This document shows positions 1 to 7,350 of a stretch of DNA of 17,690 nt, in pieces (position 1 is the stretch's first letter; the number at the start of each line of letters is the position of its first letter). Under the pieces are notes generated by a model that ran no database searches, was not told the origin of the DNA, and saw nothing but the letters and a program-made list of their open reading frames with translations. The stretch comes from Bacteroidales bacterium. GTDB lineage: Bacteria > Bacteroidota > Bacteroidia > Bacteroidales > Muribaculaceae. The position numbers and the translations under genes were made by a program. The stretch is taken from contig SFNM01000088.1 in assembly GCA_004552725.1 (NCBI GenBank), forward strand, positions 1 to 17,690, given 5' to 3'.

Positions 1-52
1 GCGAGGCTATCGAGAAGGCTTAATTATTGGAATCAGTAAATAGAAGGGAAAT

Positions 53-1930
53 ATGACATTTACTTATGATGTGATCGTGGTGGGTGCCGGACATGCCGGC
101 TGTGAGGCTGCCGCTGCCGCTGCCAACTTAGGCTCGAAGACGTTGCTCATCACGATGGACATGAACAAAATTGCCCAGATGAGTTGCAACCCGGCTGTGG
201 GTGGTATAGCCAAAGGGCAGATCGTACGTGAGATCGATGCCTTGGGTGGTTATATGGGCATCGTGACGGATCGGACGGCCATCCAGTTTCGCATGTTGAA
301 CCGCAGCAAGGGGCCTGCCATGTGGAGTCCCCGTGCGCAGAGCGATCGGGCCCGTTTCATCGAGTGCTGGCGAGGCATATTAGAGAATATCCCCAATTTA
401 TATCTCTGGCAAGACATGGTAAAGGAACTGCTGATCGAGCAGGGTGCGGTCTGTGGCGTACGTACCGGCATGAATGTGGAGTTCCGGGCGAAAGCCGTCG
501 TGTTAACCAACGGTACTTTCCTCAATGGATTGCTCCATATCGGACGCACACAGATCCGAGGAGGCCGCATTGCGGAACCTGCTGCGACAGGGTTAACCGA
601 GCAGTTGAAAGCATTGGGTATTCGCACGGATCGGATGAAGACCGGAACACCTGTGCGCATTGATGCCCGCAGTGTCCATTTTGAGGAGATGACCGAGCAG
701 CCAGGCGAGGATGATTTCCATAAATTCTCCTTTCTCGATACAGAGCATCGTCTGTTGCGGCAGTTGAGTTGCTGGACGACCTATACCAACGAGGCTTGTC
801 ATACCATCTTGCGGGAGGGCTTGCCCGATTCGCCACTCTACAATGGACAGATCCAAAGTATCGGTCCGCGCTATTGCCCCAGCATCGAGACGAAGATTGT
901 CACCTTTGCGGAGCGTAACCAACACCAACTCTTCTTAGAGCCAGAGGGAGAATCCACGCAAGAATATTACCTGAACGGTTTCTCCAGCTCTTTGCCCTTG
1001 GAGATTCAGTTGCGGGCATTGCAAGCGATTCCCGCTTTTCGTGATGTACAGATCTATCGCCCCGGTTACGCCATCGAATATGATTTCTTCGATCCGACAC
1101 AGCTCAATCATAACTTGGAGACAAAAGCCATCCGCAATCTCTTTTTTGCCGGACAAATCAATGGCACGACCGGTTATGAAGAGGCCGGGGGACAAGGCTT
1201 GGTCGCCGGTATCAATGCGCATATCAATTGCCACGGCGGGACACCGTTTGTGTTAGGTCGTGATGAAGCATACATTGGCGTGTTGATTGACGATTTGGTG
1301 ACGAAGGGCGTCGATGAGCCCTACCGTATGTTTACTTCGCGTGCAGAGTATCGTATCCTGTTGCGGCAAGATGATGCGGATATGCGACTAACACCACGAG
1401 GCTATCAAATCGGATTAGCGACACAAGAAAGGTATGATTTGATGGAAAAAAAGCGGATGTTGCGCGACGAAATTATCGAATTACTTCAAGCCACCTCAGT
1501 AAAGCCACAACAAGTATCTCCCCTTCTTGAGTTGATAGGCAGTGCTCCGTTGCAGCAATCGCAGAAAGCCGTAGACCTGGTGGCACGCCCGGGCGTTACC
1601 ATACAAGGCCTTGCAAATTATGTAGACGAACTTGCGCATTTACTTTGCAAGTTGCCAGATAATCGTCGTGAAGAAATCATAGAAGCTGCTGAGATATTGA
1701 TAAAATATCGTGGATACATTGAACGCGAGCAAGCCAATGTTGATAAACTGCATCGTCTCGAAAATGTGAAGATACCACAATCAATTGATTACAGCACCAT
1801 CACTGCTTTGAGTACCGAGGCACGTCAGAAATTGCAAAAGCAACGGCCATCTACGCTTGGGCAGGCTTCACGCATACCTGGTGTATCGCCCAGCGATGTT
1901 AATATACTCCTTCTTATTATGAATAGATAA
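53..1930 (+). CDS. mnmG: tRNA uridine-5-carboxymethylaminomethyl(34) synthesis enzyme MnmG
   Basis: FAD-dependent enzyme that, with the GTPase MnmE, places the (carboxymethyl)aminomethyl group on wobble uridine 34 of certain tRNAs in the cytoplasm. The 625-residue protein has the usual family length. Its N-terminus carries the dinucleotide-binding GxGxxG (G11, G13, G16 in GAGHAGCEAA), then SCNPAVGGIAKGQ around residues 44-56 with C45, and GPRYCPS with C275; these match the two conserved cysteines of E. coli MnmG. A second FAD-contacting segment, GYEEAGGQGLVAGINA, follows near residue 380. The C-terminal helical tRNA/MnmE-binding domain is complete (KYRGYIEREQ and IPGVSPSDVNILL). The ATG at 53 gives the family-typical start just before the FAD motif. 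No Shine-Dalgarno is needed in this phylum. Leu codon choice (TTG/CTG rather than CTC) differs from the next genes. The parS-like palindrome begins 3 nt after the stop. Confidence 0.97.
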   Translation: MTFTYDVIVVGAGHAGCEAAAAAANLGSKTLLITMDMNKIAQMSCNPAVGGIAKGQIVREIDALGGYMGIVTDRTAIQFRMLNRSKGPAMWSPRAQSDRARFIECWRGILENIPNLYLWQDMVKELLIEQGAVCGVRTGMNVEFRAKAVVLTNGTFLNGLLHIGRTQIRGGRIAEPAATGLTEQLKALGIRTDRMKTGTPVRIDARSVHFEEMTEQPGEDDFHKFSFLDTEHRLLRQLSCWTTYTNEACHTILREGLPDSPLYNGQIQSIGPRYCPSIETKIVTFAERNQHQLFLEPEGESTQEYYLNGFSSSLPLEIQLRALQAIPAFRDVQIYRPGYAIEYDFFDPTQLNHNLETKAIRNLFFAGQINGTTGYEEAGGQGLVAGINAHINCHGGTPFVLGRDEAYIGVLIDDLVTKGVDEPYRMFTSRAEYRILLRQDDADMRLTPRGYQIGLATQERYDLMEKKRMLRDEIIELLQATSVKPQQVSPLLELIGSAPLQQSQKAVDLVARPGVTIQGLANYVDELAHLLCKLPDNRREEIIEAAEILIKYRGYIEREQANVDKLHRLENVKIPQSIDYSTITALSTEARQKLQKQRPSTLGQASRIPGVSPSDVNILLLIMNR

Positions 1931-1933
1931 TCA

Positions 1934-1951
1934 ATGTTCCACGTGGAACAT
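1934..1951. promoter_or_regulatory. parS: parS-like ParB-binding palindrome
   Basis: Positions 1934-1951 form a perfect 18-bp palindrome, ATGTTCCACGTGGAACAT. The 16-bp core 1935-1950 matches the bacterial parS consensus TGTTnCACGTGAAACA at all but one position and is fully symmetric. ParB loads onto such sites to organise and segregate the origin region, and parS sites usually lie near oriC. It sits in the mnmG-apt gap, outside both genes. That it is functional is inference; no parA/parB genes are in the window. Confidence 0.8.
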
Positions 1952-2000
1952 CTATATATTCAAACAGCAAATAATCAAACACTTAACCATAAACTAACAA

Positions 2001-2519
2001 ATGGAATACATCAAATCGAAAATCCGCGACGTGGTCGACTTCCCTGCCAAAGGAGTCATCTTCAAAGACCTTACTACCGCCTTCAAAGATCCCCGTGCTC
2101 TCCATATTATCGGCTGGGATCTATCTCAACTCTATCGCGATAAAGGTGTCACCAAAGTAGTGGGCATAGAGTCGCGCGGCTTTATTGGCGGCTCCATCCT
2201 CGCTTTTGAACTCGGCGCCGGATTCGTACCTGCTCGTAAGCCCGGCAAACTGCCGGCCGACACAGTGAGCCAATCCTACGCAAAAGAATACGGCACCGAC
2301 ACCATCGAGATGCACCGTGATGCTATCACTGAAGACGACATCGTGGTAATTCACGACGACGTTCTTGCTACCGGTGGCACCATGCTCGCCGCTTACAACC
2401 TGGTGAAAAGTTTCAACCCCAAGAAAATCTACATCAACTTCATTATTGAAATCTCAGCCCTTGGCGGCCGCAAAAACCTGCCCGAAGGCGTCGACGTTAC
2501 CTCGTTGATTACTTACTAA
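2001..2519 (+). CDS. apt: adenine phosphoribosyltransferase
   Basis: Converts adenine plus PRPP to AMP and pyrophosphate, the purine salvage step in the cytoplasm. The 172-residue length is normal for the type I phosphoribosyltransferase Apt family. Diagnostic parts are the N-terminal DFPAKGVIFKDLT (13-25), VGIESRGFIGG (54-64), the ARKPGKLP loop (78-85), and the PRPP-binding motif VVIHDDVLATGGT (115-127) with its adjacent aspartates. The ATG at 2001 directly begins the recognisable Apt N-terminus; an out-of-frame ATG at 1934 lies inside the parS palindrome and is not the start. The 70-nt gap after mnmG shows no clear TAnnTTTG promoter, so cotranscription with mnmG is plausible. A long hairpin follows the gene. 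Confidence 0.96.
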   Translation: MEYIKSKIRDVVDFPAKGVIFKDLTTAFKDPRALHIIGWDLSQLYRDKGVTKVVGIESRGFIGGSILAFELGAGFVPARKPGKLPADTVSQSYAKEYGTDTIEMHRDAITEDDIVVIHDDVLATGGTMLAAYNLVKSFNPKKIYINFIIEISALGGRKNLPEGVDVTSLITY

Positions 2520-2544
2520 TCTTCGCCACTCCGAACCCTCTACC

Positions 2545-2585
2545 CAAAGTACGAATAAACGAAAGCCTCGTTAATTCGTACTTTG
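2545..2585 (+). terminator. Long imperfect hairpin between apt and uvrC
   Basis: Arms 2545-2562 and 2568-2585 are inverted copies pairing over 18 bp with one A/A mismatch, around a 5-nt AAGCC loop. The stem is AT-rich and is not followed by a run of T, so it is not a classical intrinsic terminator. Its place, 25 nt after the apt stop and 37 nt before uvrC, suggests a terminator, an mRNA-end stabiliser or a protein-binding palindrome. The right arm ends in TACTTTG, close to a -7 box but one base short. Confidence 0.55.
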
Positions 2586-2622
2586 TGCTTAATTCTTATC
2601 ATCGATTTTAGAGCATCTCATA

Positions 2623-4443
2623 ATGTCATTGCAAGATAAACCCGAAGCACTCCGCGAAAAGGTGTCGTTCCTCCCCGACTCTCCAGGCGTTTACACCTAT
2701 TACGATGCGAAAGGCACCATCATCTACATCGGCAAGGCCAAGAACCTGCGCCGTCGGGTGTCGTCGTACTTCAGCCGCGAGCATCCGGTGTTGCGAACCA
2801 ACCTCTTGGTGAAGGCTATTGCCGATATGTCATATATTGTGGTACCTACCGAGAATGATGCTCTGAACCTCGAAAATGCACTCATCAAAGAGCACCGCCC
2901 GCGTTATAATGTGTTGCTCAAGGACGACAAATCTTATCCGTGGATTGCCGTTACAAACGAACTTTTCCCGCGCGTGTTCATTACCCGTCACTACCTCCGC
3001 GACGGTTCCAAATACTTTGGCCCATACACCAACACCGCCATCGCAAAAACCATCATCGAACTCATCCGCCAAATCTACCCCCTTCGCACCTGCCGCCTCC
3101 AAATCACGTCTGAATATCTGAAGCGCAAATCAGGGCGTCTCTGCCTCCAATATCATATCAAGCGTTGCGAGGGTTGTTGCTGCGGTTTGGTCGAGGCTGA
3201 CACTTATCAAAACTATATCGCGCACATCAAAAAGATACTCTCCGGCGACACTGCTGAAATACTCCAATACTTGCGCAGTGAGATGGCACGTCTTGCTGCA
3301 GAACTCAAATTTGAAGAAGCACAGGCGCTCAAACTCCGCTATCAACTCCTTGAAAAATACCACGCCCGCAGCGTAATCATCTCGCAAACCACCGGTGATG
3401 TCGACGTCTTTGCCATCGACTCGCCCGACGGTGACAACGACGCTTACGTCAACTATATGCACGTTCGCGCCGGCACAGTAGTTCGCAGCATCACCTTGCA
3501 TTACCGTCGCAACCTCGACGAGCCTGCCGACCAAATTATCGCATACGCCATGGCAGAAATAGCGCAAAAATTCACAGTCGAATACCGTCGCGTGGTCGTG
3601 GCTCAAGTCCCCGACGTCGATATGCCCGAAGTGGAATTTATCACCCCGCAACGAGGTGATAAGATGCGTCTCCTTGAAGTTGGCCAGCGCAATGCTCGCC
3701 AGCGTCGTATCGACGACCTCAAGCACATTGCCAAACATAATCCCGAACAGCGTACCCGCAAAACCCTGGAGCAAATCCAGAAAGATTTCCGACTCTCTGA
3801 ACTCCCCACCCATATTGAGTGCTTCGACAATTCCAACATCCAAGGCACCAACCCCGTGGCCTCTTGCGTTGTGTTTCGCAATGCAAAACCAAGCAAGAAA
3901 GATTACCGACATTTCAACATAAAAACTGTGGTGGGTCCCGATGATTTCGCCTCAATGCGCGAAGTTCTCACCCGCCGATACTCGCGCCTGCTCGAGGAAG
4001 GCGAAGAACTGCCCCAACTTATCGTGGTTGATGGTGGCAAAGGCCAACTCAGTGCCGCCGTCGAAGCCCTCGACGCCATCGGCTTGCGCGGCAAAATCGC
4101 CGTGGTGGGCATTGCCAAGCGACTCGAAGAAATCTTCTTCCCCGGTGACTCCGTGCCTATATATATTGACAAAAATAGCGAGTCATTGCGTGTTGTGCAA
4201 CATTTACGCGACGAGGCTCACCGCTTCGGTATTACTCACCATCGCAACCGCCGTTCAGCCTCCGCCATTTCATCCGAATTAGACTCCATTCCGGGCATTG
4301 GCCCCAAAACCCGCACGGCACTCCTTTCCCATTTTCGCAGCGTCAAGCGCATTAAAGAAGCCACTCTCGAACAACTTTCCGCTGTGGTAGGTCCGGCCAA
4401 AGCCACTGCTGTCCATGCCTTCTTTAATGCTACAAGCAACTGA
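2623..4443 (+). CDS. uvrC: UvrABC excinuclease subunit C
   Basis: Makes both incisions around a DNA lesion in nucleotide excision repair, after handover from UvrA and UvrB. The 606-residue protein has all family parts in order: the GIY-YIG nuclease (GVYTYY at 22-27, IIYIGKAKNLRRRV at 33-46, Glu84 in TENDALNLENALIK); a cysteine-rich stretch with C157, C174, C182 and C186 that fits the Fe-S ligands reported for E. coli UvrC; the UVR helix for UvrB contact (LAAELKFEEAQALKLRYQLL, 224-243); the RNase H-like 5' nuclease (ECFDNSNIQGT with D402, IVVDGGKGQ with D470, EAHRFGITHHR near 531-541); and the C-terminal tandem helix-hairpin-helix (DSIPGIGPKTR, then VVGPAKA). Oddly, the cysteine motif reads RCEGCCCG, with two cysteines beyond the usual four. 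The start at 2623 is the first codon before the GIY-YIG domain. Confidence 0.97.
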   Translation: MSLQDKPEALREKVSFLPDSPGVYTYYDAKGTIIYIGKAKNLRRRVSSYFSREHPVLRTNLLVKAIADMSYIVVPTENDALNLENALIKEHRPRYNVLLKDDKSYPWIAVTNELFPRVFITRHYLRDGSKYFGPYTNTAIAKTIIELIRQIYPLRTCRLQITSEYLKRKSGRLCLQYHIKRCEGCCCGLVEADTYQNYIAHIKKILSGDTAEILQYLRSEMARLAAELKFEEAQALKLRYQLLEKYHARSVIISQTTGDVDVFAIDSPDGDNDAYVNYMHVRAGTVVRSITLHYRRNLDEPADQIIAYAMAEIAQKFTVEYRRVVVAQVPDVDMPEVEFITPQRGDKMRLLEVGQRNARQRRIDDLKHIAKHNPEQRTRKTLEQIQKDFRLSELPTHIECFDNSNIQGTNPVASCVVFRNAKPSKKDYRHFNIKTVVGPDDFASMREVLTRRYSRLLEEGEELPQLIVVDGGKGQLSAAVEALDAIGLRGKIAVVGIAKRLEEIFFPGDSVPIYIDKNSESLRVVQHLRDEAHRFGITHHRNRRSASAISSELDSIPGIGPKTRTALLSHFRSVKRIKEATLEQLSAVVGPAKATAVHAFFNATSN

Positions 4444-4547
4444 GCGTTTCGGCACTTTGAATTGGGGTAAAAACAACACATTGCCATCCCGCCATTACTA
4501 ACGAGGCGGAAATCCTGCGGATGAAATAGTTAAAAGTATGTAAAAAC

Positions 4548-4578
4548 TTTGCTATAACCGCCGTTCTTCGTAACTTTG
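4548..4578 (+). promoter_or_regulatory. Bacteroidetes-type promoter of the LolD-like gene
   Basis: TTTG at 4548-4551 is followed after 19 nt by TAACTTTG at 4571-4578. This fits the Bacteroidetes primary sigma promoter TTTG-N(19-20)-TAnnTTTG. Transcription would begin near 4584, leaving a leader of only about 15 nt before the GTG at 4599. Confidence 0.75.
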
Positions 4579-4598
4579 TAGTTCAAAACTACTTAATT

Positions 4599-5252
4599 GT
4601 GATTTCTGCGCGAAATATATTCAAATCTTTCGGCAACGTTGAAGTGTTGCGAGGCATCGATATCGACATCGAAGCCCGCGCCGTCACATCCGTTATCGGT
4701 CCCAGTGGAGCGGGCAAAACCACTCTGCTTCAGATACTTGGCTCCCTTGCGCGACCCGACTCCGGCTCCGTAGTCTACGACGATGTCGACATCTCCCGCC
4801 TCAATGATGCCGCTCTCTCCCGTTTTCGCTGCCGTAATATCGGTTTTGTGTTCCAACTCCACCGGCTTCTCCCCGAATTTTCCCTTTTGGAGAACGTGGC
4901 AATGCCCGCCCTAATCGCCGGTGAGTCCAAAGCCGACGCTTTCGCTCGCGCTCGCGCTCTGCTCACTCGCCTCGAACTCACTCACCGAGCCGACCATCGT
5001 CCGGCGCAACTTTCCGGTGGCGAATGTCAGCGAGGCGCCGTGGCTCGTGCACTCATCAACTCCCCCAAGGTGATACTCGCCGACGAGCCAACCGGCAGTC
5101 TTGACTCTGCCAACCGCCAGCGTCTTCACAATCTCTTTTTCGAATTGCGCGACGAACTCCACGCTACTTTCCTCATCGTCACTCACGACGAAAACCTCGC
5201 TGCCGACTCCGACCACATCATCTCCATGGCCGATGGTCGCATAATTTCTTAA
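4599..5252 (+). CDS. lolD: LolD-type ABC transporter ATP-binding protein
   Basis: Cytoplasmic ATPase of the LolD/MacB class, which powers release of outer-membrane lipoproteins from the inner membrane when paired with LolC/LolE-like permeases. All ABC motifs are present in the 217 residues: Walker A GPSGAGKTT (34-42), Q-loop with Q86 in FVFQLHRLLPEFSLLENVAMP, a region typical of LolD; signature LSGGE (138-142); Walker B VILADEP with E163; switch H196 in IVTHDE. The start is GTG at 4599, since MISARNIFKSFG matches the family N-terminus, no in-frame ATG lies nearby, and a promoter ends only 20 nt upstream. No permease gene is adjacent, so the partner must be elsewhere; MacB or FtsE-like roles are less likely alternatives. 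The next gene, a lipoprotein, starts 37 nt later and likely shares the transcript. Confidence 0.88.
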   Translation: MISARNIFKSFGNVEVLRGIDIDIEARAVTSVIGPSGAGKTTLLQILGSLARPDSGSVVYDDVDISRLNDAALSRFRCRNIGFVFQLHRLLPEFSLLENVAMPALIAGESKADAFARARALLTRLELTHRADHRPAQLSGGECQRGAVARALINSPKVILADEPTGSLDSANRQRLHNLFFELRDELHATFLIVTHDENLAADSDHIISMADGRIIS

Positions 5253-5289
5253 ACTAATAACTCACAAGTCTAATCATTCTTTTTTAATC

Positions 5290-5985
5290 ATGTTCAAATC
5301 TATCTCAAAACTGCTGATGATTGTGCCGGTGCTCATTGCTCCGCTTTTCTGCTCCTGCAACGACGACAACGAAACCATCATTCCCGAAGGCGCTTTCACC
5401 GTGTTCGCCACCCTCGAACGCCTCGACAACACCGGTGCTACCTTCACTACCCAGGAACTCGACGACTCCGACCTCGTCACCTACACCACCACTCAAGAAC
5501 TCAAAGAAAAATACTATACCGTTGGCAATCGTTATGTAATCGTTTTCTCCAACCAAAGCGGCAAGCGCTTCCAAAGTGGTGAAATCACTCTCTACATGGC
5601 TTACAGCGTATTCAACGGTAAAGCCGAAAGCCACTCTGCTGCCGACTGCGAAACCGCTTTCAAAGATCCCATCAACCTCTCGATGATTTACCGCACCGGC
5701 AAATGGCTCAATATTGAAGCAACCGCTCCCGTGGGCGTGCAACCCAAAACTTTCACTGTTTACGTTGACCAAGCCACTATCAACAACGAAATCCCCGAAG
5801 CATACATAGCCTTCAAAACCGACAACATCAGCGGTCCGGAGCGCACATTCTTCGGCTCATTCGACCTCTCGCCCGTGTGGAACCTCAACACCTGCCGCGG
5901 CCTGCGCATCCACTACTACACCAAGGGTGTTGAAACCGTCGAAGTTATCAACAAAACCGACCTCCCTATCAAACCTGAACTTTAA
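5290..5985 (+). CDS. Secreted lipoprotein, possibly NigD-like
   Basis: The 231-residue protein has a lipoprotein signal: KSISKLL, a hydrophobic stretch and cysteine C23 in LFCSC. The acidic residues straight after it (CNDDNE) resemble the surface lipoprotein export signal of Bacteroidetes. The mature part is rich in alternating polar and hydrophobic beta-strand patterns (FTVFATLERL, YTVGNRYVIVFSN, SGEITLYMAYSVFNGK), with no catalytic motif. The overall pattern (Asp-rich N-terminus, an OB/beta-sandwich-like pair) resembles the NigD-like family of Bacteroidales, whose function is unknown; this is a tentative match from memory. It lies 37 nt after the LolD-type ATPase with no promoter between them, and a strong intrinsic terminator follows, so the two form a two-gene transcript. 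Confidence 0.75.
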   Translation: MFKSISKLLMIVPVLIAPLFCSCNDDNETIIPEGAFTVFATLERLDNTGATFTTQELDDSDLVTYTTTQELKEKYYTVGNRYVIVFSNQSGKRFQSGEITLYMAYSVFNGKAESHSAADCETAFKDPINLSMIYRTGKWLNIEATAPVGVQPKTFTVYVDQATINNEIPEAYIAFKTDNISGPERTFFGSFDLSPVWNLNTCRGLRIHYYTKGVETVEVINKTDLPIKPEL

Positions 5986-5995
5986 TCCTCCATAT

Positions 5996-6028
5996 CCACG
6001 CCCTCTCATCGGGGCGTGGCTCTTTTTC
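5996..6028 (+). terminator. Intrinsic terminator ending the lolD-lipoprotein transcript
   Basis: CCACGCCC (5996-6003) pairs perfectly with GGGCGTGG (6012-6019) around an 8-nt loop, followed by CTCTTTTTCC. This is a classical GC-rich stem plus U tract. It begins 10 nt after the lipoprotein stop and ends only about 5 nt before the ATG of the next gene. Confidence 0.85.
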
Positions 6029-6033
6029 CGCTT

Positions 6034-7302
6034 ATGGCTGACCGCAGAATTTTGCTCTGTTTGGTGCACATCGGCACCAAAGAATTGGAATACATTCACA
6101 AAGCATTCGACGACAACTGGGTTGTGCCCCTCGGGCCCGATGTCAACGCTTTCGAACACGACCTCGCTCAATATATCGGCACGCAAGCCGACGGCTCCGT
6201 GCGCCGCTTGCAGTGTGTGGCACTCTCATGCGGCACCGCCGCCGTCCACCTCGCCTTGGCAGCCTGTGGCGTGGCCGCAGGCGACGAAGTATTAGTGCAA
6301 TCATTCACCTTCTGCGCTTCCGCCAACCCCATCAAATACCTCGGTGCCACACCCGTGTTTATCGACTCCGAACCCCATTCCTGGAATATGGACCCCGAGT
6401 TGCTGCGCTCCGCCATCCTCGACCGCATTAACACCACCGGACGCCCACCCAAAGCAATCATCGTGGTGCACCTCTACGGTATGCCCGCACAAATCGACCG
6501 TATTCTCCAAGTGGCTAACGAATTTCAAATCCCGGTTATCGAAGATGCCGCCGAAGCCCTCGGTTCCGAATTCGATGGCCGTCGTTGCGGCTCTTTCGGC
6601 CATTTCGGCGTCCTCTCATTCAACGGCAACAAGATGATTACCACCTCCGGTGGCGGTGCACTCATCTGCCCCGACGACGAGGCTCGTAGCCGCGCCATGT
6701 TCTTCGCCACTCAAGCCCGCGAAGCATATCCTTACTACCATCATACCGAACTCGGCTACAACTACCGAATGAGCAATATCTGCGCCTGCATAGGCCGCGG
6801 ACAGATGGAAATCCTGCCCGACCACATCGCTCACCATCGCCGTGTACAAGACCAATATCGACAACTCTTGGCCGACATCCCCGGTATCACCCTCCACGAG
6901 AACCCCTCGCCCAAGCATAATGCCAACTTCTGGCTTTGCACCATCACCCTCTCCCCCGACCTCAAAGTCGTTGACCAAGACAAAGCATACGCCGCCACTA
7001 TCACCAAGACCGTGGGCGGAGCCGCCGGCACCACTCGTGCCGCCTCTAATCCACATACCGACTGCGAGCCAAATACCAACGTAGAAGCCTTGCGCCTCGC
7101 TCTCGAAAAAGCCGGTATCGAAAGCCGTCCCCTTTGGAAACCCATGCACCGCCAACCCCTCTACGCCGACGCTCCCGCTTACATCAACGGCGTATCCGAC
7201 GATCTCTTCCGTCGTGGTTTGTGTCTCCCTGCCGGCCCCTGGGTGAGCGACGACGACCTCCAATACATCTCTCAGCATATCCACAATGCCATTATAAAAT
7301 AA
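6034..7302 (+). CDS. DegT/DnrJ/EryC1/StrS-family sugar aminotransferase
   Basis: PLP-dependent transaminase acting on nucleotide-linked keto-sugars, giving amino sugars for surface polysaccharides or glycans. From the ATG at 6034 it has 422 residues. ILLCLVHIGTKELEYI matches the family N-terminus, then NWVVPLGPDV (28-37), SCGTAAVHLAL (65-75), the PLP-ring aspartate D171 in IEDAAEALGS, and the Schiff-base lysine K200 in LSFNGNKMITTSGGG; the last sequence is typical of the 4-amino-4,6-dideoxy-sugar (PglE/EpsN-like) branch. The C-terminus RPLWKPMHRQPLY and GLCLPAGPWV is intact. An in-frame GTG at 6016 lies inside the terminator stem and would add six residues; I prefer the ATG. A loop at about 320-350 (TKTVGGAAGTTRAASNP) seems family-variable. 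No other sugar-biosynthesis or glycosyltransferase genes are nearby, so the substrate is unknown. Confidence 0.9.
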   Translation: MADRRILLCLVHIGTKELEYIHKAFDDNWVVPLGPDVNAFEHDLAQYIGTQADGSVRRLQCVALSCGTAAVHLALAACGVAAGDEVLVQSFTFCASANPIKYLGATPVFIDSEPHSWNMDPELLRSAILDRINTTGRPPKAIIVVHLYGMPAQIDRILQVANEFQIPVIEDAAEALGSEFDGRRCGSFGHFGVLSFNGNKMITTSGGGALICPDDEARSRAMFFATQAREAYPYYHHTELGYNYRMSNICACIGRGQMEILPDHIAHHRRVQDQYRQLLADIPGITLHENPSPKHNANFWLCTITLSPDLKVVDQDKAYAATITKTVGGAAGTTRAASNPHTDCEPNTNVEALRLALEKAGIESRPLWKPMHRQPLYADAPAYINGVSDDLFRRGLCLPAGPWVSDDDLQYISQHIHNAIIK

Positions 7303-7350
7303 ACCTCTCTCTCCATCCTCATTCCGATAAATCATAATCAAATAAATACA

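Noticed and set aside
1..23. Possible end of an upstream gene (EAIEKA then stop at 21-23)
   Set aside because: Only six codons are visible, so the frame cannot be confirmed.
1934..2143. A 69-codon frame starting MFHVEH
   Set aside because: The start lies in the parS palindrome, and the frame overlaps apt out of frame; such MFHVEH starts are a by-product of parS sequence.
3130..3912. 260-codon minus-strand frame inside uvrC
   Set aside because: It is fully antisense to a complete, well-conserved uvrC and has no recognisable domain.
4489..4509. Possible terminator after uvrC (CCGCC and GGCGG)
   Set aside because: Only a 5-bp stem with an 11-nt loop and no T run.
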